35,879 nt of DNA from Emcibacter sp. GTDB lineage: Bacteria > Pseudomonadota > Alphaproteobacteria > Sphingomonadales > Emcibacteraceae. Positions 26,846-34,924 of the stretch are shown here, piece by piece. The notes below the pieces were generated by a model that saw nothing but the letters and a program-made list of their open reading frames with translations, had not been told where the DNA came from and did no database searches. How positions within the stretch are numbered: the stretch's first letter is position 1; every line of letters begins with the position of its first letter. Where the stretch lies: the NCBI GenBank assembly GCA_016764855.1, contig JAESRB010000112.1, positions 1 through 35,879 of the forward strand, in the 5' to 3' direction. A program made the translations under genes and the position numbers.

Positions 26846-28237
26846 ATGTCAGATATGGCAGTAGAAGATAACGCAGGGTCAAGTGTAAAGGTCGGCTTTA
26901 AAAGCTGGTGGATGGTTGCTGTGTTATTTTCACTTTATGTATTCTCCTGGGTGGACCGGCTGATTTTGAGTATGATCATTGGGCCAATCAAGGCGGACTT
27001 GATGTTGAGTGATTTTGAAATCAGCCTGATCCTTGGCCCTGCATTTGCCATATTCTATGCCATCTTTGGCTTGCCCCTAGGTTGGGCCGTGGACCGTTAT
27101 CCCCGGCGCTGGGTTATTTTCTTCGGGGTTACCCTATGGGGCCTTGCCACGATGTCTTGTGGGTTTGCCCGGTCCTTTGTCATGTTAATGCTCGGGCGGA
27201 TTGGTGTAGGTGTGGGGGAGGCGTCCCTGATGCCGGCTGCCTATTCTTTGTTGGCGGATGAATTTCCTCGTGAAAAATTGACCTTAGCCACTTCCGTTTA
27301 TCAGATGGCGGGCAAGGTTGGCTCGGCGTTGGCCTTTGGATTGGGCGGCGTGGCTATTGCTTTTGCGGAGACTTTGCGTGATGTGGATTGGCCCTTGATC
27401 GGTCATGTGGAGCCATGGCAATTGGTGTTGATGATGGTTGGCGCGCCTGGGCTGTTGTTGGCATTCTTGGTTTTCACTTTTAGCGAGCCGCCTCGGAAGG
27501 GTGTTTCGACGAAAGTGGTGACGAATGATCAGGGGGAAATAGAAGGGCCTCTTAAAATATTCTTTCGCGAAAACTGGAAATTGATCATCTTGATGATGAT
27601 TGGTTTTTCATCTGTTGCGGTCTGTGGCTTCACCTTGACATCATGGGTGCCGGAATATCTATCGCGGCAATTCAACTGGAAACCAATTGAATATGGTCCC
27701 GCCTTAAGTGTTATGAATCTTTTTGCCGCTGCTACATTGCTGGTGAATGGTAAGATCGTTGACACGCTTTATGTGCGGGGTATGAAAGATGTGCATTTGC
27801 GGTTCTACCTTTGGCTGATGCTTGCGATTTCACCAGCGGCGATATTTATTTTTATTGTTTCAAACCCTTATGTTTTTCTGGGCCTATATGGTGTGATTCA
27901 GATCATAACGGTTCCTTTTATGATTTATGTTTCCACGGTTATCGCCATGTTGGCTCCCAATGAAATCCGAGGGCGGTTGATCGCGATTTTCCTATTTTCC
28001 ATTACCATTTTTGGCATGGGGGTCGGTCCAACGTTAGTCGGCGCTTTGACAGACTTCGTATTTCAGGATGAGGCGAAAATTGGGTCTTCTATCGGTATCG
28101 TCGTGGGCGGTGCTTATTTTGTGGCGATCATAAGTGTGTTTATGGCCTTACGTTACTTGCGCCCGGCTATTGAAGCCGCCGAAAATAAGCGTTCAGAGAC
28201 CTTAGGTTCAGAAGCCGCGCCACAAGCCGCAGGCTGA
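26846..28237 (+). CDS. MFS transporter (Spinster-like), probable carboxylate uptake or export
   Basis: 463 residues with about 12 predicted membrane helices in the inner membrane. It opens SWVDRLILSMIIGPIKADL, typical of the Spinster-like/anion-type MFS found in alphaproteobacterial catabolic clusters, has the loop motif GWAVDRYPRRW after helix 2, and a central cytoplasmic loop (about 215-245). GGGAG precedes the ATG by 8 bases. Its place between the acyl-CoA dehydrogenase and the acyl-CoA ligase suggests it moves the cluster's acid substrate; the substrate itself cannot be read from sequence. Confidence 0.88.
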   Translation: MSDMAVEDNAGSSVKVGFKSWWMVAVLFSLYVFSWVDRLILSMIIGPIKADLMLSDFEISLILGPAFAIFYAIFGLPLGWAVDRYPRRWVIFFGVTLWGLATMSCGFARSFVMLMLGRIGVGVGEASLMPAAYSLLADEFPREKLTLATSVYQMAGKVGSALAFGLGGVAIAFAETLRDVDWPLIGHVEPWQLVLMMVGAPGLLLAFLVFTFSEPPRKGVSTKVVTNDQGEIEGPLKIFFRENWKLIILMMIGFSSVAVCGFTLTSWVPEYLSRQFNWKPIEYGPALSVMNLFAAATLLVNGKIVDTLYVRGMKDVHLRFYLWLMLAISPAAIFIFIVSNPYVFLGLYGVIQIITVPFMIYVSTVIAMLAPNEIRGRLIAIFLFSITIFGMGVGPTLVGALTDFVFQDEAKIGSSIGIVVGGAYFVAIISVFMALRYLRPAIEAAENKRSETLGSEAAPQAAG

Positions 28238-28244
28238 TAGCCGG

Positions 28245-28268
28245 AATAAAATACCAAAATAAAATACC
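28245..28268 (+). repeat. Short tandem repeat between MFS and ligase genes
   Basis: AATAAAATACC occurs twice, 13 bases apart (28245-28255 and 28258-28268), with a degenerate third unit after it. It lies just after the MFS stop codon. Probably a small local duplication; no function is evident. Confidence 0.5.
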
Positions 28269-28293
28269 GGAACAGAATACAGGAAAACTTATT

Positions 28294-29838
28294 ATGTCGC
28301 TTAATATTACTCGCCTTACAGCCACACAACGTGACACGCTGGCATTGCGAGATGAAAGAGTTCGTTATAGTTGGAATGAGTTAAACCCTGTTATGAATAG
28401 GGCTATCAATGCCTTGTTAGCTCTTGATTATGATGACCGTCGTATTGCGGTCTATGCCAATAACAGTGCGGAGACCGTGATCGCCTATATTGCGGCCTTC
28501 CATGCTGGTGTCTCCAGCGTTCCGGCAAGCTATCACCTTACAGCCGTGGAGATTGCATATATCCTTGAAAATTCGGGGGCAAAAGCTCTTTTCGTTAGCC
28601 CGGAAACAGCAGAGGCCGGCGTAGAGGCCGCACGATTGGCCGGAATAGATACGGTGATTGGCTGGCGTTGTGCACCGGACGACAGAATTATTCCATGGGA
28701 AGACTGGATTGCAGCGGCATCTGAGGAAGAGCCGCCGACAGACATGCCTTCACAGCCTCAATTACATTATACATCCGGTACGACCGGAACACCAAAGGGG
28801 ACAGAAACGCCCCCGACTATGTTCCCGGCAGCATCAACGATTGAAGATATGATCGATCAGATGAGGGCGCGGGTTGAATTAATACCAGCTGGTCTGGGGT
28901 TAGTGGTGGGTCCGTTGTATCATACGGGACCGCTGACGACGGTACGGAGCCTTCTAGGGGGGGCAGGGGTTGTTGTAATGTCTTCTTTCGATGGAGAAAA
29001 AGTTCTTGCGGCAATTGAGAAATATCAAATAGCCAATTGTGTCATGGTGCCGACGCATTTTCAACGACTGTTGGCGCTTCCGAAAGATGTTCAGAATAAA
29101 TATGATGTGTCGAGCATGAAGCGTCTGGCTCATACCGGGGCCTCCTGTCCTCGGGAAGTAAAAAAAGCCATGATTGACTGGTTTGGTCCTGTGTTGATCG
29201 AAGGATACGGCGGGACGGAATCAGGTTCTGTCGTGATGATTAATTCAGAGGATTGGCTGAAAAAACCGGGTTCTGTAGGTAAGGCAATTCCACCTTTTGA
29301 AGTGATTGTCGTGGCAGAAGACGGTAAATACCTTGGGGCAAATGATATCGGTCAATTGTATTTTCGGGACGCGACAGGCCGGGGAATTATCTATCATAAT
29401 GACCCGGAAAAAACGGCTGCTTCTCATATTGAACCGGGCGTATTTACGCTGGGAGAAATGGGCTATCTGGACGACGATGGATTTGTTTTTATCACGGACC
29501 GGGTGTCAGATATGATCGTCAGCGGTGGGGTGAATATTTACCCTGCGGAGTCCGAACATGTGCTGTTAACCCACCCGGATGTTAGCGATGTTGCTGTTAT
29601 TGGGGTTCCCAATACGGACATGGGGGAGGAAGTCAAAGCTCTTGTTATTCCAACAGATCCTGAAAATTTACCTGATATTGAAGACCTGAATAATCATTGC
29701 CGGAAATCTTTGGCAGGATACAAATGCCCACGGTCCTATGATTTTGTCGAGGACATAGGACGCAACACTATGGGTAAGGTCAATAAACGTGCTTTACGGC
29801 AAAAATTTTGGTCCGGGGAACGTACGATAGGTGGGTAA
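28294..29838 (+). CDS. AMP-forming acyl-CoA ligase
   Basis: 514 residues, ANL superfamily. Motifs are LHYTSGTTGTPKGTE (P-loop), EGYGGTESG, the hinge ITDRVSDMIVSGGVNIYPAE, and the C-terminal MGKVNKRALR carrying the catalytic Lys. It would activate a carboxylic acid to its CoA ester in the cytoplasm, the entry step for the SDR, kinase and acyl-CoA dehydrogenase encoded before it (the LvaE position in the levulinate pathway). The acid is unknown. AGGAAAA lies 9 bases before the ATG. It is the last gene before a roughly 250-base gap that precedes the TonB receptor. Confidence 0.92.
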   Translation: MSLNITRLTATQRDTLALRDERVRYSWNELNPVMNRAINALLALDYDDRRIAVYANNSAETVIAYIAAFHAGVSSVPASYHLTAVEIAYILENSGAKALFVSPETAEAGVEAARLAGIDTVIGWRCAPDDRIIPWEDWIAAASEEEPPTDMPSQPQLHYTSGTTGTPKGTETPPTMFPAASTIEDMIDQMRARVELIPAGLGLVVGPLYHTGPLTTVRSLLGGAGVVVMSSFDGEKVLAAIEKYQIANCVMVPTHFQRLLALPKDVQNKYDVSSMKRLAHTGASCPREVKKAMIDWFGPVLIEGYGGTESGSVVMINSEDWLKKPGSVGKAIPPFEVIVVAEDGKYLGANDIGQLYFRDATGRGIIYHNDPEKTAASHIEPGVFTLGEMGYLDDDGFVFITDRVSDMIVSGGVNIYPAESEHVLLTHPDVSDVAVIGVPNTDMGEEVKALVIPTDPENLPDIEDLNNHCRKSLAGYKCPRSYDFVEDIGRNTMGKVNKRALRQKFWSGERTIGG

Positions 29839-29921
29839 AAATATCACACAATATTAAAAACTGCCCTAATGTGTAAGTTTCATCTTTATATGACGCAAAT
29901 TTGCTTGACATTGCCCAAAAT

Positions 29922-29962
29922 TGCACCAATATGCAGATATAATAAAATTGCATTAAGATGCA
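29922..29962. promoter_or_regulatory. Two TGCA-N6-TGCA palindromes upstream of the TonB receptor gene
   Basis: TGCA-ccaata-TGCA (29922-29935) and TGCA-ttaaga-TGCA (29949-29962) are each dyad-symmetric and spaced 27 bases start to start, with a TATAAT-like sequence between them. They lie 125-165 bases before the receptor start codon. Likely operator pair; the cognate regulator is not in the window. Confidence 0.4.
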
Positions 29963-30085
29963 AAAATATAATGCTTTGGCATTCCATGAATACGGAGCTG
30001 TCAAATCATAAATAAGCGATAACGATGATGGGCATAAGCCAAAAAAATATCGTTATTAATTTTTAAATGTAAGGGAGAATTATGA

Positions 30086-32509
30086 ATGAATAACCATTTA
30101 ATTTCTAAACATACTCGTAAAGGCTTGCTGGCAATGACAGCTCTCTGTGCGGGGGGCATGATGGCCCATTCAAATGTTGCGATGGCAGCTGACGATGCAG
30201 GGGCTACGGTCCTTGATGAGATCGTTGTAATGGCACAGCGTAAGTCTGAATCACTGCAGAAAGTACCAGTTTCTATTGTTGCTATTGGCGGTGCCGATCT
30301 TAAAGCAGCTGGCGGTCTTTCTCTGGAAGGCCTTAATAACATGATCCCTAACGTTGTTATCGAGCATGTTAGCCTGTTCCCGCGGGCGGCGGCTCTTTCC
30401 ATGCGTGGTGTGGGTTATGCTGGTGTTGAAAGTTATGCTGATCCAGAAGTCGCTGTTTATATCAATGGTGTTTATCAGGCCCGTAACAGTATGGCTTTGG
30501 GGAGTGCGCTTGATGTTGCTGCCGTAGAAGTACTACGTGGTCCACAGGGTACATTGTATGGTCGGAATGCTTTCGCTGGTGCGATTTCTCTTCGTACAAA
30601 TCGTCCAGAAATGGATAATTTTACGGCTTCAGCAAGTGCGACGATTGGTAATTATGGACGTCAGGATTTTGATCTCATTACCAATATTCCGCTTTTAGAA
30701 GGTAAAGTAGCTGGTCGCGTTGCGATGCGGGTACATAACTTTGATGGCTATTATAAAAATAATGGTATCGTTGATGAATTGGGTACGATTGACCAAACAT
30801 TATTGGGTGATTCATACGGTGGCGAAAGCAATCTTTATGTGCGTCCAAGTTTGCGTTTTACGCCAAATGACGCATGGGATATCACGTTCTTTGGTGAAAT
30901 CTATCGTGATCGCAGCGAAGCAACGCCTACTGTGTTGGGGCCTCTTGATGGTAACCTTCTGGCGGCAATTGGTGTAGCTGGATCAAATCCGTTTGGTGAC
31001 CCTCGGTTTGGTGATGCGGGTGACGGAAGTGATCCCCATGTAGGTGGTTTTAGCATTGGCGAACGTCCTGCTAATGTTGATACATATACCCTGACGAATG
31101 AGACTACATATACGACAGATTCAGGTACATTTGTGGGTATTTTCAATTATCAGCATACTAAAGAAGAAAACTGGACCGATACAGACGGTGCAAATATCAA
31201 TGCTTTTGTTTCTGCACGTTGGCAAACATATGAAGCTTATTCAGCTGAATTGCAATATATTACAACGATCTCCGATAATCTGGACGTGACGGCAGGCCTG
31301 TTCTATTTGCAGGATGAGTATCATACAAGCCAGTTGAGCTTTACTGATTTTTCTGCACCTTTTGTCGCGGATTTCACGCCTTTCTCTGTGGACCCTTCCT
31401 ATACCAATAATACGGGTAAGCGGAAATCCTGGGCGGTTTATGCGCAAATGGAATATCATCTGACAGATCAATTGAGCTTGGTTGCTGGTGGACGTTATTC
31501 TTATGAAAAGAAATATAATGTCATGGGCGAAGCTGGTAAATTGAGTGCGGCTGGAATTTCGCCGACAGTCGATTTTAGTCAGCATATCTTTAGTTCAGTA
31601 CCGGGTGTTGTTTTTGGAGCAGTTGAAAATGATTGGGATAATTTCTCCCCTCGTGTTGGCGTAAATTACGAAGCTAATGACGATGTTTTCTTGTTCGCAT
31701 TTTGGCAGCGGGCTTATAAATCCGGTGGATTTAATGCAAGATCACCTGACCAGGTAGCTTTTGAAACACCTTTTGGTGAAGAAAAAGTTGATAACTTTGA
31801 AATCGGAATGAAAAGTGAGTGGATGGACGGTAAACTCCGTGTGAACGTCAATGCTTTCTATAGTCAGTTTGATGGGCTGCAACGTAGTTTGGTTATCCCT
31901 TCGAGCAGTTCAGGTTCTGGTGTAACGACAAATACAACAAATGTTGCTGATTTGACCAGTTATGGACTTGAGGCGGAAATTACAGCTTTGGTTGGAGATG
32001 ATTTATCCGTTTTTGCCAATATTGGTTGGAATAAAGCCTATTACACATCTTACTGTGCGGATCTTGATGGTGCCGGTGCAACTTCTGCTCCAGCAACCGG
32101 AGAGACTGTTTGTGGTACTATCACGCAGGTTGGTGCAAGTTTCATCGTACCAACGGATCATTCTGACCTTGTGCCATTGCGCGCACCACGTTGGGATATC
32201 ACAACTGGTTTCAATCAAGACTTCGATGTTGAAGGTGGTTTGATTACGTGGACGGGGCGTGCAACGTACCGCAGTAGCTCATTTGTTAGCCTGCTGAACG
32301 GAAAATACTCTTTCCGTAAATCAATGCTGACCCTTGATACTAATGTGACATGGACACCGGATAACGGAAATTATTATGTTACACTGTGGGGCAATAATCT
32401 GACCAATGAAATACGGTCATTAAATTATCTGCCTATATCAACATTGTTCAGTGCGCAAAACCCAAGTGAGCCACGTACATATGGCATCACAGTTGGTGTG
32501 AATTTCTAA
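30086..32509 (+). CDS. TonB-dependent outer-membrane receptor, substrate unknown
   Basis: 807 residues. Signal peptide to about residue 34 (HSNVAMAA), TonB box DEIVVMAQRKSE, plug domain with VPVSIVAIGGADL and VAAVEVLRGPQGTLYGRNAFAGAISL, then a large barrel ending GITVGVNF with terminal Phe. The ATG at 30086 is preceded by AGGGAG 8 bases upstream; a first ATG at 30082 reads only three codons before a stop. This receptor type is common in marine and sphingomonad-like bacteria growing on poorly permeant organic compounds. Flanked by acyl-CoA genes and a PQQ dehydrogenase, it most likely imports the cluster's carbon source rather than a siderophore; that is inference. Confidence 0.93.
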   Translation: MNNHLISKHTRKGLLAMTALCAGGMMAHSNVAMAADDAGATVLDEIVVMAQRKSESLQKVPVSIVAIGGADLKAAGGLSLEGLNNMIPNVVIEHVSLFPRAAALSMRGVGYAGVESYADPEVAVYINGVYQARNSMALGSALDVAAVEVLRGPQGTLYGRNAFAGAISLRTNRPEMDNFTASASATIGNYGRQDFDLITNIPLLEGKVAGRVAMRVHNFDGYYKNNGIVDELGTIDQTLLGDSYGGESNLYVRPSLRFTPNDAWDITFFGEIYRDRSEATPTVLGPLDGNLLAAIGVAGSNPFGDPRFGDAGDGSDPHVGGFSIGERPANVDTYTLTNETTYTTDSGTFVGIFNYQHTKEENWTDTDGANINAFVSARWQTYEAYSAELQYITTISDNLDVTAGLFYLQDEYHTSQLSFTDFSAPFVADFTPFSVDPSYTNNTGKRKSWAVYAQMEYHLTDQLSLVAGGRYSYEKKYNVMGEAGKLSAAGISPTVDFSQHIFSSVPGVVFGAVENDWDNFSPRVGVNYEANDDVFLFAFWQRAYKSGGFNARSPDQVAFETPFGEEKVDNFEIGMKSEWMDGKLRVNVNAFYSQFDGLQRSLVIPSSSSGSGVTTNTTNVADLTSYGLEAEITALVGDDLSVFANIGWNKAYYTSYCADLDGAGATSAPATGETVCGTITQVGASFIVPTDHSDLVPLRAPRWDITTGFNQDFDVEGGLITWTGRATYRSSSFVSLLNGKYSFRKSMLTLDTNVTWTPDNGNYYVTLWGNNLTNEIRSLNYLPISTLFSAQNPSEPRTYGITVGVNF

Positions 32510-32532
32510 ATAACATTAGAGATAAGATTGTT

Positions 32533-32574
32533 ATGTACCAGGGGGCATTTTTGTCGCCTGGTACATCGCTTTTT
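32533..32574 (+). terminator. Rho-independent terminator after the TonB receptor
   Basis: ATGTACCAGG (32533-32542) pairs perfectly with CCTGGTACAT (32557-32566), followed by CGCTTTTT. The receptor therefore probably ends its own transcript and the PQQ dehydrogenase has a separate promoter. Confidence 0.85.
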
Positions 32575-32679
32575 CCCAAGGACAAATTTTTTGACATTTG
32601 AAAAATACATAGTGGTCAAAATTTGACAATTACAGCCTCACAACAGTGTATCTCAGGAATATGAAGGATATATAGACAG

Positions 32680-34770
32680 ATGATAAAAAAATACAGCGTT
32701 GGATTTTTAACAACTATTCTCGCCCTTTTCGTTGGATTTTTTAGCATATCCGGATGCTCTGAATCCAAAGAAGCCGTTAAGGTCGCCGAAGTTGTCGAGG
32801 ATGACGGAGCCGACTGGCCCAGTTTTGGCAGAACCTATAAAGAAGATCATTATAGCCCGCTGACAGAGATTAATGATCAAAACCTTGATCGTCTCGGATT
32901 GGCATGGTCATTTGATCTGCCGGTTTCTCAGAGCGGCATTAGCGCACCATTGGCGATTGATGGTGTGCTTTATTTTGCGGTTGGTCATAGCGTGATCCAT
33001 GCCATGGAAGCCACCACAGGAAAGCTGTTGTGGGAATATGACCCCAAGGTTTTTGATGTGGCAGGTAAGAAAATGCGGGCCGGCTGGGGCGTGCGCGGGA
33101 TTGCCTATTCAAAAGGTAAGATCTTTACCGCGACCCTTGATGGTCGTCTGATCGCACTTGAGGCCGCGACGGGTAAATTAATATGGTCTGCAATGACAGT
33201 TGATCCTGAGGATGGGCGCTATATTACGGGCGCACCATGGATCATGAAAGATAAAGTCATCATTGGTCATGGCGGTGCAGATTATGCGCCTATTCGAGGC
33301 TACGTCACGGCATATGATGAAAATACGGGTGAGCAGGCATGGCGTTTTTATACGGTGCCGGGTAATCCCGCGGATGGTTTCGAGAATGATGCTATGGAAA
33401 TGGCGGCGAAGACCTGGAACGGTGAATGGTGGAAATTTGGCGGTGGTGGTACTGTCTGGAATGCCATGACTTATGATGCGGAATATAACCGTATTTATAT
33501 TGGTACAGGTAACGGTGCGCCGTGGAACCAGAAAATCCGTAGCCCAGAAGGCGGCGATAATTTGTTCTTATGTTCGGTGGTAGCACTTGATGCGGATACC
33601 GGGGAATATGTCTGGCATTATCAAATTAATCCGGGCGAAACATGGGATTTCAATGCTGCTATGGATATGCAGTTGACGGACCTGACCATTGATGGCCAAC
33701 GCCGATCCGTTCTTATGACAGCCCCGAAAAACGGTTTTTTCTATGTGATTGACCGTAAAGACGGCAAACTTATTTCAGCAGAGAAATTCGCCAAGGCCAA
33801 TTGGGCAGAGCGTATTGATCTGGAAACAGGTCGTCCTGTTGAAAATCCGGCAGCACGTTATCCGGTAGGAACGGCCTATCTGATGTTCCCTTCCGCTTGG
33901 GGTGCTCATGGTGTTGAGCCCATGTCCTATAATCCCAATACAGGTTTGGTTTATCTTCCAGCGCGGGATTTGGGTAATCTCTATGCCAATGCTTCTGATC
34001 TGAAGAATTGGGATTTCAAGCCAGATATGGTTTTAAATGTGGGACTTGGTGCTGCGCCTAAGGGGCAGGGTCAAAAGGTTCCTCCTGGAAAGGGGTGGCT
34101 TGCCGCATGGAATCCTGTTGAGCAAAAAGAAGTATGGCGTGTTGATATGGGACTTAAGACCCATAATGGCGGCACCATGACCACAGCGGGTAACCTGGTG
34201 GTTCAAGGACAGGCTACGGGTGAGCTGAGTATTTATACTGCTGATACCGGTAAGAAAATCTGGTCCTTTGATGCTCAAAACGGAATTATGGCCCAGCCGA
34301 TTACCTATCTGGCCGATGGAAAACAATATATCAGCCTTCTGGTTGGTTCCCGTGCGTCATCTCATAAGGGTAATGGCAAGCCGTGGAATTATTATACCCA
34401 AAAACGTCGGCTTTTGACGTTTGCTCTGGATGCCAAAGCTGAATTGCCCCCGGTTGAGGAAATTGACCTGCCTATTCTGGACGATGCAGAATTCGTGGTT
34501 GATGATGAGAAAGCCTTGCTGGGCGTAAAGGTATTCCACAGGAATTGCTTTGTCTGTCACGGCGCACGTTTGAACTCCGGCGGGGCGGCACCTGATTTGA
34601 TCCGTTCGCTGATCCCCACAGATATCGACCTTTTGGTCGAGGTATTGAACGAGGGATCACAGAGGGAAAATGGCATGCCGCAATTCGAGGAAATGCCCAT
34701 GTCCGAGATCGAAGGCCTGCAACATTATATTCGTAAGACCGCACGTCAACGCCTGAAAAGTAAAAACTGA
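32680..34770 (+). CDS. PQQ-dependent quinohaemoprotein alcohol dehydrogenase with C-terminal cytochrome c, predicted lipoprotein
   Basis: 696 residues. The signal sequence ends in a lipobox (ISGC, Cys26), so the protein should be lipid-anchored. An eight-bladed PQQ propeller follows: WPSFGRTYKEDHYSPL, TGKLLWEYD repeats, GNGAPWNQ (metal-site Asn) and PGETWDFNA with the catalytic Asp. The C-terminal cytochrome c domain (about 610-690) has CFVCHG and a Met ligand candidate in NGMPQF. It oxidises a primary or secondary alcohol and passes electrons through its own haem. The vicinal Cys-Cys pair usual in methanol/ethanol dehydrogenases is absent: RA occupies the aligned place before the RGIA segment. 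The residue two after the catalytic Asp is Asn, not Asp, so this is not the lanthanide XoxF form. Confidence 0.92.
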   Translation: MIKKYSVGFLTTILALFVGFFSISGCSESKEAVKVAEVVEDDGADWPSFGRTYKEDHYSPLTEINDQNLDRLGLAWSFDLPVSQSGISAPLAIDGVLYFAVGHSVIHAMEATTGKLLWEYDPKVFDVAGKKMRAGWGVRGIAYSKGKIFTATLDGRLIALEAATGKLIWSAMTVDPEDGRYITGAPWIMKDKVIIGHGGADYAPIRGYVTAYDENTGEQAWRFYTVPGNPADGFENDAMEMAAKTWNGEWWKFGGGGTVWNAMTYDAEYNRIYIGTGNGAPWNQKIRSPEGGDNLFLCSVVALDADTGEYVWHYQINPGETWDFNAAMDMQLTDLTIDGQRRSVLMTAPKNGFFYVIDRKDGKLISAEKFAKANWAERIDLETGRPVENPAARYPVGTAYLMFPSAWGAHGVEPMSYNPNTGLVYLPARDLGNLYANASDLKNWDFKPDMVLNVGLGAAPKGQGQKVPPGKGWLAAWNPVEQKEVWRVDMGLKTHNGGTMTTAGNLVVQGQATGELSIYTADTGKKIWSFDAQNGIMAQPITYLADGKQYISLLVGSRASSHKGNGKPWNYYTQKRRLLTFALDAKAELPPVEEIDLPILDDAEFVVDDEKALLGVKVFHRNCFVCHGARLNSGGAAPDLIRSLIPTDIDLLVEVLNEGSQRENGMPQFEEMPMSEIEGLQHYIRKTARQRLKSKN

Positions 34771-34792
34771 AACTGAAAAGTAGAATGTCAAA

Positions 34793-34817
34793 GCCCCGGT
34801 TTTAATAAAGCCGGGGC
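34793..34817 (+). terminator. Hairpin after the PQQ dehydrogenase gene, weak terminator candidate
   Basis: GCCCCGG (34793-34799) pairs with CCGGGGC (34811-34817) around an AT-rich loop. No T tract follows on this strand, so it may be a processing or stability element rather than a true terminator. The remaining 100 bases to the next gene show nothing else. Confidence 0.4.
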
Positions 34818-34924
34818 CTGCGACGTATTTATCTAAAGCAAGACTCTCCATGTCTGGCTGCCGGTACATCTGTGCCTGCGGGGCTGAAGTCATGGATTGC
34901 TCACAAAGATTCAAGAGAAGAGAT

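Noticed and set aside
32680-34770. Lanthanide-dependent XoxF-type methanol dehydrogenase
   Set aside because: The residue two after the catalytic Asp is Asn (WDFN), not the extra Asp of lanthanide enzymes, and XoxF lacks a fused cytochrome c.
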